From Proteus columbae (GTDB lineage Bacteria > Pseudomonadota > Gammaproteobacteria > Enterobacterales > Enterobacteriaceae): a stretch of DNA of 64,000 bases. The stretch covers positions 620,001 to 684,000 of the forward strand of contig NZ_CP043925.1 in assembly GCF_009914335.1 (NCBI RefSeq), given 5' to 3'. Made by a program: the position numbers and the translations under genes. This document shows, one piece after another, positions 1-10,089 of the stretch (position 1 is its first letter; each line of letters opens with the position of its first letter). Below the pieces are notes generated by a model. That model was not told where the DNA came from, made no database searches, and was given only the letters and a program-made list of their open reading frames with translations.

Positions 1-681
1 AAATATTATGTCTCAGATTGGAATGAGAATGAAAAATTCTATTTTAATACCTATCATGGTAATGATGTTATTGCAGCACCTTTAATTACTCAAAATACCT
101 TTGATATTTATAATGGTACTAAACGATTAAGTGGAGGCGAAAGAAATGATATGTTCAATTTATTTTCCTCTGAATCGCCACTTTATGCGAGTCGTTTTTA
201 TGGCAGAGAGGGAAATGACACACTTCGTATTATAAAAACAACAAACAAATATACGGGATATGAGGTTAGTTTATCTAATAACTATGTTAAATTCAGACAA
301 TCAGAAGAACAAACAAACAGTCAAAATTTTCATTCAAAGCTATTTCTTTATCAAGAGAATGGGCGTTTGTATTCAAAGCAATTAGTTGATTCCATGCCTA
401 ATATTGTCTTACAAGATCAAAATGTGATTGCCTATTTAGACAGTATTGAGAACGTAATTGGTAGCGAGGCCGGTGATGATATTATTTATGGTAACCAAGA
501 GAATAATTATCTAGATGGTGCTGGCGGTGCCGATTTATTATATGGATTAGGGGGAAATGACACACTAGTTTTACGAGAAGGTTATGCTGAAGGGGGGGAG
601 GGAAATGATAGCTATGTTATATTAAGATCTTCTTTGGAAAAAATTATAATATTCAATTTCAAAAAATTATTAATGAAGTGA
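1..681 (+). pseudogene. RTX-like calcium-binding repeat protein, 5' part (partial, frame broken)
   Basis: The reading frame is open from the first base, so the gene begins outside the window. The C-terminal third (from about position 460) carries glycine/aspartate nonapeptide-type repeats, e.g. GSEAGDDIIYG, GGADLLYGLGGNDTL and GGEGNDSY, typical of hemolysin-type calcium-binding (RTX) domains. Such proteins are usually exported by type I secretion. The frame ends at a TGA about 35 nt after an A6 run at 638-643. One additional A there would join this frame directly to the downstream one, so the two pieces are almost certainly one ancestral gene. Alternatives are ribosomal or polymerase slippage on the A run, or a sequencing error. 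No secretion genes lie in the window. Confidence 0.72.
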
Positions 682-2264
682 GTCATATCGAGTCTAGTAT
701 TGTGCAATTAAACTATCATTTTGATGAAATCGCTGCTATTTCTCGTCAAGGAAAAGATATTATTTTTGATATGAAAGTAAATGATGGAAATGAAAATAAT
801 GAATTGATTTATCACTCTATAAAATTAAAAAATGTTTATGATGATTCTGTAAATAATACACTTTCACATTGTTATACGTTAATAACTCAAGATGGATTTT
901 TACTCACTTTGGATGAAAATACTAAAGATAAAATATTATACAAATTTAGTTATTTAGAAAAATATAATAAATCAAAATTAATTATTAAAGATTTTTATAT
1001 TAATGAGATCGAAAATTTAATTGTTACGGCTTTTAACAGTCAGAGTAGAAATATAAAACTATTGCCTGAATTTGAATACAGTGGTTTCTTATCTGGAACA
1101 AATTTACGACTTGGTATTCATGGGAATAACCAAAATAATAATTATTTTGGTATTGATTCTAACTCATACATTAAATTGAGTCAGGGTAATGACAGCTATC
1201 AAATAAAAACATTTTTAACAAAAAATAAGAATGAAAGAGTGAATATTTCACTGTCTGACTATATCGATAAACTAACTGATGATAATGTGAGCCATTTCTT
1301 TTTAACAGATATAAGTGGTTTTGATTTGACATTTAAAAATGGTCTTTTATCTCATCGCTATCTTCCAGATGATTATTTAACGCTATTTTTCGATCCAACG
1401 CTATTAAATAAAATTGTCGATACAAACGTGACTATTCGATTAATAGATAAAGATAATGTTGTTTTTACACTTCCTACAAAAGAGAGCCAACAACATTTAT
1501 TAACACCAATGACGGATCTAAATTTTACTATTAGTGCAGGAAATGATGTGCTTATGATCCCTGAATCACTGACCTTAAATAAAGAGGCATTATCGACTTA
1601 TTCACTTGATTCACCTTACTCTTTGTTAAGATCTATTTTAATGACTCAACAGAAACCACACAATCAATCAATTGAACACTTGCCTATTCTCGAATTAATG
1701 GCAGGTGATGATATCGTCGTTAATCATAATAAATGTAGCTCGGTGATTGATGGCGGAGAGGGAGATGATCATATTGTGGTTAATCACGGACATCATATTT
1801 TAATTGCGGGAGAGGGGAACGATAATCTCAGTGCAGGAGGTGGAAATGATCTTTTGATCTCTGAATCAGGTCTTGATTATTTAAGTGGTGGGAGTGGTAG
1901 TAATATTTATATTGTGAACAAGCGTTATGGTGAAGTCACTGTCTATGATGAAGGCGAAAATAGCCAACTTTTTATTTCAGGATTATCTGAACAAGATGAA
2001 CTCATTTCTTCTCAAGTGGGTGACGATTGGCAGTATAGGACAGAAGATGGCCAATTTATTTTAACTCTAAAAACAAAAGAAAATCAGACGAATAGCTCGG
2101 TTACAATTATCAAAACAGAAAACACACTTTCAATGCAATCCCTCGCTTCTATTATTCAAGAAATGGCGCAATTCAATGAGCAACAATTGACAACAATGCA
2201 AGGTAGTGAATTTATTCCATCTCTAACATGGTCACCTCTACCATTAGTGACAAAACATTTGTGA
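678..2264 (+). pseudogene. RTX-like calcium-binding repeat protein, 3' part (frameshifted continuation)
   Basis: This is a 528-codon frame beginning at a GTG. Homologous-looking coding sequence extends further upstream in the same frame, back to the A6 run at 638-643, where it meets the first part. That argues that the GTG is not a true start. Residues about 345-415 again contain RTX-type repeats (GGEGDDHIVV, AGEGNDNLSAGGGNDLL, SGGSGSNIYIV). The rest is AT-rich, beta-strand-like sequence without a family I recognise. The end is followed at once by a terminator shared with convergent yaaA. RTX surface or toxin proteins next to the thr/yaaA region are known in Proteus-type genomes (recollection, not checked). 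It may be expressed only after frame restoration. Confidence 0.7.
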
Positions 2265-2280
2265 GCCTCAATATAAAAAA

Positions 2281-2308
2281 ACAGCACTGATTTTAGTGCT
2301 GTTTTTTT
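2281..2308. terminator. bidirectional rho-independent terminator (RTX gene / yaaA)
   Basis: The stem ACAGCACT (2281-2288) pairs with AGTGCTGT (2295-2302). A T run follows on the plus strand and an A run precedes it, so it can stop both convergent genes. Confidence 0.85.
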
Positions 2309-2339
2309 ATTGATAGCTAATAGTTAATAGCTAATATTT

Positions 2340-3122
2340 TTATTTCGCCAGTGATTCTGCACGTTTAAATACGAGAGTGTTACCCTCTGATTCTGCTGAG
2401 TTAAATTGATAACCTTCAAGATCAAACTCTTTCAGTTGTGCTTTATTAGTCAGTTTTTCTTGAATAATAAAGCGACTCATTAATCCACGGGCTTTTTTAG
2501 CATAGAAGCTGATAACTTTATATTTGCCATTTTTTTCATCAAGGAAAACAGGTTTAATAATATCAGCATTGAGTTTTTTCGGGTTGACTGATTTAAAATA
2601 TTCATCAGATGCTAAATTGATTAAAACATTATCACCTTGTTCTTCAAGTGCTTTGTTTAGTGCTTCTGTAATGGTATTTCCCCAAAATTGGTATAAATCA
2701 CTTCCTTTTTTATTTTTTAGCTTTATTCCCATTTCAAGACGATAAGGTTGCATTAAATCAAGAGGGCGCAGTACGCCATATAAGCCAGAAAGCATACGTA
2801 AATGTTGTTGTGCAAACTGAAAATCATCTTCAGAAAAAAGCTCTGCTTGCATTCCGGTATAAACATCACCTTTAAATGCCAAAATAGCTTGGCGTGCATT
2901 TTCTGGTGTGAAATTAGGTTGCCATTCACCAAAACGAGCGGCATTTAATCCTGCGAGTTTATCACTTATTTTCATTAAGCTTGCGATATCGCTCGATGAC
3001 AATTTTCGACATTCTTCGATAAGTTGTTGGGAATATTTTAGCAATTCAGGTTGGGTGAAGTGCGTTGTTGCTAAAGGCGATTCGAAATCCAGTGTTTTAG
3101 CTGGTGAAATGGTGATTAGCAT
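2340..3122 (-). CDS. yaaA: peroxide stress protein YaaA (UPF0246)
   Basis: This 260-residue protein starts [17 protein letters not shown] and matches the YaaA/DUF328 family along its whole length (E. coli YaaA is 258 residues). In E. coli, YaaA is part of the OxyR response and limits intracellular free iron during hydrogen peroxide stress. It is cytosolic, and the family has a DNA-binding-like fold. Family signatures visible are SPAKTLDF near the N-terminus, [12 protein letters not shown] in the middle and [11 protein letters not shown] after residue 165. The start has a good ribosome binding site (GAGGG, 5-6 nt upstream). Its position beside talB is the usual enterobacterial order. Confidence 0.96.
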   Translation of the reverse strand: MLITISPAKTLDFESPLATTHFTQPELLKYSQQLIEECRKLSSSDIASLMKISDKLAGLNAARFGEWQPNFTPENARQAILAFKGDVYTGMQAELFSEDDFQFAQQHLRMLSGLYGVLRPLDLMQPYRLEMGIKLKNKKGSDLYQFWGNTITEALNKALEEQGDNVLINLASDEYFKSVNPKKLNADIIKPVFLDEKNGKYKVISFYAKKARGLMSRFIIQEKLTNKAQLKEFDLEGYQFNSAESEGNTLVFKRAESLAK

Positions 3123-3426
3123 AATTCCCTCGATACGTTATTTTAATGTTGACCAAATATAGCAAATTCTTTCAATTAAAGACTAAATTATAGTAATAGG
3201 AAAAAACAATGGTTTCTCTTATTTGTCGTAAAATTCGACAATTTAAACGATTCAGCCTGTGATTTTCTTCTGTTTTTTTCCGCTTTTGTTTTGCGAAAAC
3301 GTTTGGCATTCAAATAATTGCTTTGTATGAATCTAAGCGTCTTGTAGTGTGAGCAGTCCATGTTATTATCAATAGATATCCGCAGGTGACTGCAAACAGA
3401 TTTACCTAGTAGATGAGATAAACAAA
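3123..3426. other. intergenic region yaaA-talB (divergent promoters)
   Basis: About 300 bases between divergent genes, without a credible ORF. It holds a Cra-type site (3243-3256) and a LacI-family-like palindromic core around AAAACGTTT (3293-3307, GCGAAAACGTTTGGC). The rest is AT-rich leader, with the talB start at its end. Confidence 0.6.
3243..3256 (-). promoter_or_regulatory. candidate Cra (FruR) binding site upstream of talB
   Basis: Read on the minus strand, GCTGAATCGTTTAA fits the published Cra consensus RSTGAAWCSNTHHW at every position. Cra controls central carbon metabolism, which suits a transaldolase promoter. The site lies about 170 nt upstream of the talB start. This is a consensus match by eye only. 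Confidence 0.42.
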
Positions 3427-4380
3427 ATGACCAACAAATTGACTTCTTTGCGTAAGCTGACAACTGTTGTTGCTGACACTGGTGACATCGCAGCAATGAA
3501 ACTGTATCAGCCACAAGATGCAACTACCAACCCATCTTTAATTTTAAATGCAGCTCAAATTCCTGAATATCGTAAATTAATTGATGAAGCGATTGAATGG
3601 GCTCGTTCACAAAGCGATTCTCGTGAACAACAAATCGTTGATGCTTGCGACAAACTGGCAGTGAATATCGGTTTAGAAATTTTAAAACTGATCCCAGGTC
3701 GTATTTCAACAGAAGTTGATGCACGTCTTTCTTACGACACACAAGCATGTATCGAAAAAGCACGTCATTTAATGAAACTTTATAATGATGCAGGTATCAG
3801 TAACGACCGTATTCTTATCAAATTAGCATCTACTTGGCAGGGTATCCGTGCCGCAGAGCAATTAGAAAAAGAAGGTATCAACTGTAACCTGACTTTACTG
3901 TTCTCTTTCGCTCAAGCGCGTGCATGTGCTGAAGCAGGTGTTTACCTGATTTCTCCATTTGTTGGTCGTATCATGGATTGGTATAAAGCCAATACAGATA
4001 AAAAAGAATTTGCTCCAGCTGAAGATCCAGGTGTGATTTCTGTTACTGAAATCTATAACTATTACAAACAACACGGTTATAACACTGTTGTTATGGGCGC
4101 AAGCTTCCGTAATATGGGTGAGATTTTAGAATTAGCAGGTTGTGACCGTTTAACTATTGCACCAGCACTGTTAAAAGAATTATCAGAAGCTGAAGGTGAA
4201 GTTGAACATAAATTATCCTACAAAGGGGAAGTGAAAGCGCGTCCAGAAGCTATCACTGAAGCTCAATTCTATTGGGAGCACAACGCTGACCCAATGGCAG
4301 TAGATAAATTATCTGACGGTATTCGCAAATTTGCTGTCGATCAGGAAAAATTAGAGAAAATGATTGCGGATTTATTATAA
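3427..4380 (+). CDS. talB: transaldolase
   Basis: Transaldolase moves a dihydroxyacetone unit between sugar phosphates in the non-oxidative pentose phosphate pathway, in the cytosol. At 317 residues it has exactly the length of E. coli TalB. Signatures are [10 protein letters not shown] (residues about 35-44) and the Schiff-base region [19 protein letters not shown] (about 127-145), whose lysine in IKLASTW is catalytic. Further on are [17 protein letters not shown] sequence and [11 protein letters not shown]. Codon use looks optimised, as expected for a highly expressed enzyme. It is a single-gene unit with a terminator after it. Confidence 0.97.
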   Translation: MTNKLTSLRKLTTVVADTGDIAAMKLYQPQDATTNPSLILNAAQIPEYRKLIDEAIEWARSQSDSREQQIVDACDKLAVNIGLEILKLIPGRISTEVDARLSYDTQACIEKARHLMKLYNDAGISNDRILIKLASTWQGIRAAEQLEKEGINCNLTLLFSFAQARACAEAGVYLISPFVGRIMDWYKANTDKKEFAPAEDPGVISVTEIYNYYKQHGYNTVVMGASFRNMGEILELAGCDRLTIAPALLKELSEAEGEVEHKLSYKGEVKARPEAITEAQFYWEHNADPMAVDKLSDGIRKFAVDQEKLEKMIADLL

Positions 4381-4409
4381 TTCGTCGTTAAATTCTTATA
4401 AAAATCTTA

Positions 4410-4447
4410 AATACCCATCTTATACAGGTGGGTATTTTCATTTTTTG
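4410..4447 (+). terminator. rho-independent terminator of talB
   Basis: ATACCCA (4411-4417) pairs with TGGGTAT (4429-4435). T-rich sequence follows. Confidence 0.7.
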
Positions 4448-4563
4448 CTTCTCAAAATAACATTTAAGTAAATTTTAAGATTAAATTGATTGGAATATAT
4501 TATTTATCCAGTAATAATTATAAAAATATATTATTAAAATACTCTATTTATTATTGGTGAATT

Positions 4564-5547
4564 ATGAAAAAGATTGTCTTGGCAACGGTACTTGCATCGT
4601 TATTTTTTAGTGGCGCTGCAATGGCAGAAAGTAAAACAGCTTTCTCTTTACCTGCAATTGAAAAAAGTGCTGAAAGTGGAAATGCAGCATCTCAATATCA
4701 ATTGGGTGTGAAATATGAGAATGGTGAAGGTGTTGAGCAAGACTCACAAAAAGCACTGGAGTGGTATACCAAAGCGGCAGAACAAGGCCATGCTGAAGCA
4801 CAGTTAAATTTAGCACTTATGTATGACATGAGTGATGATATTGACCGTGATGCAGAAAAAGCGGTTTATTGGTATAACAAAGCGGCTGTTCAAGGTGTCT
4901 CCTTAGCCCAATACAATCTTGCTGTTTCTTATGATGATGGTGATGGCGTAGCGCAAGATCATGAGAAAGCAGTGTATTGGTATACTAAAGCTGGTGAGCA
5001 AGGTGATAGTGATGCTCAATACAACCTTGGGATCTCTTATGATGAAGGTATCGGTGTAGCGCAAGACCATGAAGCAGCGGTTGTTTGGTATACAAAAGCA
5101 GCAGAGCAAGGTCATGCAGACGCACAATATAACCTTGCTGTCTCTTATGATGATGGTGAAGGTGTAGAACGTAACGGCACTAAAGCGGTTTTCTGGTATA
5201 CCAAAGCAGCAAACCAAGGTAATCGTGATGCGCAAAATAACTTAGGTGTAATGTACGATGAAGGCGACGGTGTCGCTAAAGATGCACGTAAAGCCGTTGA
5301 ATGGTATAGAAAATCAGCTATACAAGGTAATGGTTTGGCACAAAATAACTTAGCTTTAAACTATTATTACGGTAAAGGCGTTAAACGCGATCTGAAAGAA
5401 GCTTATGCATGGTTCTCTGTTGCTGTTGAAAATGGTGATGGTGATGAAGCTATGCTAAAACGTACTGCCCGCGCATTAAATGCAGCACAATTAGCCGAAG
5501 CGAAAAAATTAGCAGCGTCTTATATTACTAAATATATTGATGAGTAA
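4564..5547 (+). CDS. exported Sel1-repeat protein
   Basis: A 327-residue protein with a classical signal peptide (residues 1-21, ending SGAAMA) followed by seven consecutive 36-residue Sel1/TPR-like repeats, each resembling AQYNLGVSYDDGEGV..A..WYTKAAEQG. Such repeats form an alpha-solenoid for protein binding, so a periplasmic scaffold or adaptor role is likely, but the partner is unknown. Repeats 3 to 5 are very similar to each other even at the DNA level, which suggests recent duplication or gene conversion. The last repeat (YYYGKGVKRDLKEAYAWFSVA) is a divergent cap. It sits alone between talB and mogA with its own terminator. I cannot assign a pathway. Confidence 0.88.
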   Translation: MKKIVLATVLASLFFSGAAMAESKTAFSLPAIEKSAESGNAASQYQLGVKYENGEGVEQDSQKALEWYTKAAEQGHAEAQLNLALMYDMSDDIDRDAEKAVYWYNKAAVQGVSLAQYNLAVSYDDGDGVAQDHEKAVYWYTKAGEQGDSDAQYNLGISYDEGIGVAQDHEAAVVWYTKAAEQGHADAQYNLAVSYDDGEGVERNGTKAVFWYTKAANQGNRDAQNNLGVMYDEGDGVAKDARKAVEWYRKSAIQGNGLAQNNLALNYYYGKGVKRDLKEAYAWFSVAVENGDGDEAMLKRTARALNAAQLAEAKKLAASYITKYIDE

Positions 5548-5578
5548 TATTAATTAATATTATTCAAGATTAAAGAGG

Positions 5579-5600
5579 GGGAGCTTATGCTCCCTTTTTT
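5579..5600 (+). terminator. rho-independent terminator of the Sel1 gene
   Basis: GGGAGC (5579-5584), a TTAT loop and GCTCCC (5589-5594) are followed by six T. Confidence 0.9.
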
Positions 5601-5771
5601 ATTTTTAGCTAAAGCCAAATAAAAATAGATTATTATCATTTCTTTATTATCCATTCTCAATAATCAAATTTTAAATATCAATAATATATTGAGATTCTTT
5701 TTAATTCTCTTGTGTTCTCATGGTAATATCTGCGCGCAAGTTAGACGGTGATTGATTAATAGAGGTTTGAT

Positions 5772-6359
5772 ATGAACGAATTACGCATAGGGTTAGTTTC
5801 TGTTTCTGATCGCGCATCAAGTGGGATTTATGAAGATAAAGGCTTACCCGCTTTAGAAGCTTGGCTAAAGGCTGCATTAACAACGCCTTTTCATATCGAA
5901 TCACGTTTAATTCCTGACGAACAACTCATGATTGAGCAAACACTGTGTGAGCTAGTTGATGAAGTCGGCTGTCATTTAGTGTTAACAACAGGGGGAACTG
6001 GCCCCGCTCGTCGTGACGTTACTCCTGATGCTACGTTGGCTATCGCAGACAGAGAAATGCCGGGTTTTGGCGAGCAGATGCGCCAAATTAGTCTGAAGTT
6101 TGTACCCACAGCTATTTTATCTCGCCAAGTTGGTGTTATTCGTAACCAAGCGTTAATTCTAAATTTACCAGGGCAACCTAAGGCTATTGCAGAAACATTA
6201 GAAGGATTAAAAGATAACGATGGTAATGTGATTGTTAGCGGTATTTTCGCTAGTGTACCGTACTGCATTCAACTGCTTGATGGTCCTTATGTCGAAACTA
6301 ATGAAGCTATTGTTGCTGCTTTTAGACCTAAATCAGCCCGCCGTTCCACTTCAGCATAA
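5772..6359 (+). CDS. mogA: molybdopterin adenylyltransferase
   Basis: MogA adenylylates molybdopterin before molybdate is inserted, in molybdenum cofactor synthesis. The 195-residue length equals that of E. coli MogA. The MoCF-biosynthesis signature LTTGGTGPARRDVTPDATL lies at about residues 72-90, after the N-terminal IGLVSVSDRASSGIYEDKG nucleotide-fold start. The ribosome binding site is GAGG, 7 nt before ATG. It lies between talB and dnaK, as in E. coli. Anaerobic molybdoenzymes would be the users of its product. Confidence 0.96.
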   Translation: MNELRIGLVSVSDRASSGIYEDKGLPALEAWLKAALTTPFHIESRLIPDEQLMIEQTLCELVDEVGCHLVLTTGGTGPARRDVTPDATLAIADREMPGFGEQMRQISLKFVPTAILSRQVGVIRNQALILNLPGQPKAIAETLEGLKDNDGNVIVSGIFASVPYCIQLLDGPYVETNEAIVAAFRPKSARRSTSA

Positions 6360-6843
6360 ATAATGTAAGAGGTTATTTTTGTCACCAAACTTCTGGCTAG
6401 GAAAAGTTTTGACTAAGTTTGGATAACGCAAAAGTAACCCGATATTTATTTGATATTTTTATTATAAAATTTAAAAAATATTATTTTTCAAATAGTTATA
6501 CTCTTATTCTAAGTATGGTCTTAAAAGTACATTTCAGATAATTCATGATGTTATTTGTGGTTGACGTAACATTATGAAAAATAACAAATTTTAATTATTA
6601 TTTTGTTCTCAAACACAAAATTTTCGCATTTTTTGCATTTTTTTTCATTATTCCCCTTGATGAATGTATTTATGACCCCATCTTCTTTTTCAACTGCAAT
6701 TACCACTATTGAGTTGCGTTGATTTTGTATCCGCTTGGAGATGATGTTGTTTAGTCTATTAATTTGTGACTTGAAAAATGAATATTCATCCTCATATAGA
6801 TTGGTAATCAAATTGATAAAGAATTCTCTTTGGAGGCGTTTAA
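6360..6843. other. intergenic region mogA-dnaK with heat-shock promoter
   Basis: About 480 bases. An 8-bp inverted repeat (6385-6392 with 6415-6422, CCAAACTT/AAGTTTGG) lies just after mogA and may end its transcript. The rest is the dnaK control region, including the sigma-32 promoter near 6654. A 79-codon minus-strand frame here is not credible because it crosses that promoter. Confidence 0.6.
6654..6681 (+). promoter_or_regulatory. sigma-32 heat-shock promoter of dnaK-dnaJ
   Basis: The -35 CCCTTGA (6654-6660) and -10 CCCCAT (6676-6681), 15 nt apart, match the sigma-32 consensus and the E. coli dnaK P1 promoter almost base for base. It lies about 160 nt before the dnaK start, leaving a long leader. 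Confidence 0.88.
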
Positions 6844-8769
6844 ATGGGTAAAATTATTGGTATTGACCTGGGTACAACTAACTCTTGTGTTGCTGTAATG
6901 GATGGCAAAACTGCCCGGGTTATTGAAAACGCAGAAGGTGATCGTACTACTCCTTCAATCGTTGCTTATGCACAAGATGGTGAAATCTTAGTTGGTCAAC
7001 CTGCAAAACGTCAGGCTGTGACTAACCCACAAAATACTTTATTTGCCATCAAACGTTTAATTGGTCGTCGTTTTGAGGATGCCGAAGTTCAGCGTGACGT
7101 TGCTATCATGCCTTACAAAATTGTAAAAGCTGATAACGGTGATGCTTGGATTGAAGCTCGTAACGAAAAAATGGCTCCACCACAAGTTTCTGCTGAAGTC
7201 CTGAAAAAAATGAAGAAAACAGCAGAAGACTATTTAGGTGAAGCAGTTACCGAAGCTGTTATTACTGTTCCTGCTTACTTTAACGATGCTCAACGTCAAG
7301 CAACTAAAGATGCGGGTCGTATCGCAGGTCTTGAAGTTAAACGTATTATTAACGAACCAACAGCGGCTGCTCTGGCTTACGGCTTAGATCGTGAAGTGGG
7401 TAACCGTACTATCGCAGTTTACGACTTAGGTGGTGGTACATTTGATATCTCTATCATCGAAATCGATGAAGTTGATGGCGAAAAAACCTATGAAGTTCTG
7501 TCAACCAATGGTGATACTCACTTAGGTGGTGAAGACTTCGATAGCCGTTTAATTAACTATTTAGTTGATGAATTTAAGAAAGAACAAGGCATTGATCTAC
7601 GTAACGATCCATTAGCAATGCAACGTCTGAAAGAAGCAGCAGAAAAAGCGAAAATCGAATTATCTTCTGCACAACAAACAGATGTTAACTTGCCATACGT
7701 TACAGCAGATGCGACTGGCCCTAAACACTTAAATATCAAAGTCACTCGTGCAAAACTGGAATCTTTAGTTGAAGATTTAGTTAAACGTTCAATGGAACCA
7801 GTACGTGTTGCATTAGAAGATGCAGGCCTGAAAGTTAGCGAAGTTAACGACGTTATTCTGGTTGGTGGTCAAACTCGTATGCCAATGGTTCAAAAAACCG
7901 TTGCAGATTTCTTCGGTAAAGAGCCACGTAAAGACGTTAACCCAGATGAAGCTGTTGCAATGGGTGCGGCTGTTCAAGGTGGTGTGTTAGCGGGTGATGT
8001 TAAAGACGTTTTGTTACTTGACGTAACACCACTGTCTTTAGGTATCGAAACAATGGGTGGTGTAATGACTTCCCTGATTGCGAAAAATACCACAATTCCA
8101 ACTAAACATAGCCAAGTGTTCTCTACCGCAGAAGATAACCAATCTGCTGTAACTATTCACGTATTACAAGGTGAACGTAAACGTGCAAGTGATAACAAAT
8201 CACTGGGTCAGTTTAACTTAGATGGTATCCAAGCGGCACCACGCGGTATGCCACAAATCGAAGTTACTTTTGACATCGATGCTGATGGTATCTTGCATGT
8301 ATCAGCGAAAGATAAAAACAGTGGTCGTGAGCAAAACATCACAATCAAAGCTTCTTCAGGTTTAAATGAAGATGAAATCCAAAAAATGGTTCGTGATGCA
8401 GAAGCAAATGCAGAAGCTGACCGTAAGTTTGAAGAATTAGTACAAACTCGTAACCAAGCTGACCAATTAGTTCACGGTACACGTAAACAAATTGAAGAAG
8501 CGGGTGATAAATTACCAGCGAACGATAAAGAAGCTATCGAAAAAGCGGTAAGCGAGTTAGAAATTGCTTCTAAAGGCGAAGATAAAGACACTATTGAAGC
8601 AAAAATTAAAGCATTAGTTGAAGCTTCTGAAAAATTACTAGAAATCGCACAACAACAAGCTCAAGCAGGTGCAGCAGGTAATGCCGCGGGTGCTGATGCA
8701 AGTGCGAAGAAAGATGACGATGTTGTCGATGCAGAATTTGAAGAAGTTGACGGCAAAGACAAGAAATAA
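6844..8769 (+). CDS. dnaK: Hsp70 chaperone DnaK
   Basis: DnaK binds exposed hydrophobic peptides with an ATP-driven cycle, together with DnaJ and GrpE, in the cytosol. It has 641 residues (638 in E. coli). The actin-like ATPase domain shows [17 protein letters not shown] (residues about 4-20), [20 protein letters not shown] and [16 protein letters not shown] (about 193-207). [19 protein letters not shown] linker begins the substrate-binding domain, and the C-terminal tail has the conserved EFEEV motif. A strong ribosome binding site (GGAGG) precedes ATG. It is followed 105 nt later by dnaJ in the same unit under a sigma-32 promoter. Confidence 0.99.
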   Translation: MGKIIGIDLGTTNSCVAVMDGKTARVIENAEGDRTTPSIVAYAQDGEILVGQPAKRQAVTNPQNTLFAIKRLIGRRFEDAEVQRDVAIMPYKIVKADNGDAWIEARNEKMAPPQVSAEVLKKMKKTAEDYLGEAVTEAVITVPAYFNDAQRQATKDAGRIAGLEVKRIINEPTAAALAYGLDREVGNRTIAVYDLGGGTFDISIIEIDEVDGEKTYEVLSTNGDTHLGGEDFDSRLINYLVDEFKKEQGIDLRNDPLAMQRLKEAAEKAKIELSSAQQTDVNLPYVTADATGPKHLNIKVTRAKLESLVEDLVKRSMEPVRVALEDAGLKVSEVNDVILVGGQTRMPMVQKTVADFFGKEPRKDVNPDEAVAMGAAVQGGVLAGDVKDVLLLDVTPLSLGIETMGGVMTSLIAKNTTIPTKHSQVFSTAEDNQSAVTIHVLQGERKRASDNKSLGQFNLDGIQAAPRGMPQIEVTFDIDADGILHVSAKDKNSGREQNITIKASSGLNEDEIQKMVRDAEANAEADRKFEELVQTRNQADQLVHGTRKQIEEAGDKLPANDKEAIEKAVSELEIASKGEDKDTIEAKIKALVEASEKLLEIAQQQAQAGAAGNAAGADASAKKDDDVVDAEFEEVDGKDKK

Positions 8770-8820
8770 TGCCCTTAACGGGCCGCGGTAACTCACCTGT
8801 GAATAGTTACTGATACCGAA

Positions 8821-8850
8821 CACGGGCGTCGAGGAAACTCAACGCCCGTG
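8821..8850 (+). other. conserved-type intercistronic hairpin between dnaK and dnaJ
   Basis: CACGGGCGT (8821-8829) pairs perfectly with ACGCCCGTG (8842-8850). No T run follows, so it is more likely an mRNA-stability or processing element than a full terminator. E. coli is reported to have a small RNA (tpke11) in the same intergenic space (recollection). Confidence 0.6.
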
Positions 8851-8874
8851 TGTTTATGTCAAGGGTAATCTAGA

Positions 8875-10014
8875 ATGGCGAAAAGAGATTTTTACGAAGT
8901 ACTCGGTTTAAGTAAAACTGCCGACGAAAAAGAAATTAAACGCGCATATAAGCGTTTAGCAATGAAATATCACCCAGACCGTAATCAAGGTGATAAAGAA
9001 TCAGAAACAAAATTCAAAGAAATCAAAGAAGCCTATGAGATCTTAAGTGATGCTCAAAAACGTGCTGCTTATGATCAATATGGTCATGCTGCGTTTGAAC
9101 AGGGTGGATTTGGTGGTCAAGGTGGCGGCGGCTTCGGCGGTGGTGCTGACTTTGGTGATATCTTTGGTGATGTATTTGGCGATATTTTTGGCGGTGGTCG
9201 TCGTCAACAACGTGCAGCGCGTGGTTCTGATTTACAATACAACATGGATCTAACGCTTGAAGAAGCGGTTCGTGGCGTCACTAAAGAAATTCGTATACCA
9301 ACACTGGAAACATGTGACAAATGCCATGGTAGCGGTGCTAAAGAAGGCACATCAGCAGAAACCTGTTCTACTTGTCATGGCGCTGGTCAGGTTCATTTAC
9401 GTCAAGGTTTCTTCACTGTACAGCAAGCATGTCCAACTTGTCATGGTCGCGGTAAAGTGATCAAAGAGCCTTGCTCTAAATGTCATGGTGATGGTCGTGT
9501 TGAACGCTCTAAAACGCTGTCTGTCAAAATTCCAGCCGGTGTTGATACTGGTGACCGTATTCGCTTAAGTGGTGAAGGTGAAGCAGGTGAAAACGGCGCG
9601 CCAGCAGGCGATTTATACGTACAGGTTCATGTTCGCCAACATCATATTTTTGAACGTGATGGCAATAATCTTTACTGTGAAGTCCCTATTAACTTCGCCA
9701 TTGCTGCTTTAGGTGGCGAGATTGAAGTCCCAACACTTGATGGCCGTGTGAAACTTAAAATTCCAGCAGAAACACAAACTGGAAAAATGTTCCGTATGAA
9801 AGGCAAGGGCGTTAAATCAGTACGCAGTAGTAGTATTGGTGACTTAATGTGTCGCGTTGTGGTTGAAACACCCGTTAAACTGAATGAGAAACAAAAAGAG
9901 TTAATGCAACAACTAGGTGAATCATTCGGTGGCAAGAGTGGTGAGAAAAATACCCCTCGTTCTAAAAGCTTCTTAGATGGTGTGAAAAAATTCTTTGATG
10001 ATTTAACCAAATAA
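8875..10014 (+). CDS. dnaJ: Hsp40 co-chaperone DnaJ
   Basis: DnaJ delivers substrates to DnaK and stimulates its ATPase. The 379 residues contain the J domain with the HPD motif in [10 protein letters not shown] (residues about 31-40) and a glycine/phenylalanine linker (about 77-110). Four zinc-binding CxxCxGxG repeats follow at about 145-210 ([32 protein letters not shown]), then the two C-terminal peptide-binding domains. It is co-transcribed with dnaK and followed by a strong terminator. Confidence 0.99.
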   Translation: MAKRDFYEVLGLSKTADEKEIKRAYKRLAMKYHPDRNQGDKESETKFKEIKEAYEILSDAQKRAAYDQYGHAAFEQGGFGGQGGGGFGGGADFGDIFGDVFGDIFGGGRRQQRAARGSDLQYNMDLTLEEAVRGVTKEIRIPTLETCDKCHGSGAKEGTSAETCSTCHGAGQVHLRQGFFTVQQACPTCHGRGKVIKEPCSKCHGDGRVERSKTLSVKIPAGVDTGDRIRLSGEGEAGENGAPAGDLYVQVHVRQHHIFERDGNNLYCEVPINFAIAALGGEIEVPTLDGRVKLKIPAETQTGKMFRMKGKGVKSVRSSSIGDLMCRVVVETPVKLNEKQKELMQQLGESFGGKSGEKNTPRSKSFLDGVKKFFDDLTK

Positions 10015-10030
10015 TTTTTCTTATCACCTT

Positions 10031-10071
10031 CAAAAAGGCCTGATGATAAATTCTGTCATCAGGCTTTTTTA
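10031..10071. terminator. bidirectional terminator (dnaJ / EamA transporter)
   Basis: GCCTGATGA (10038-10046) pairs with TCATCAGGC (10056-10064), with an A run before and a T run after, serving both convergent genes. Confidence 0.9.
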
Positions 10072-10089
10072 TTTGAATTATGTTTTGTC

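Noticed and set aside
6572..6811. Minus-strand frame of 79 codons upstream of dnaK
   Set aside because: It runs straight across the sigma-32 promoter, has low complexity and resembles no family I recognise.
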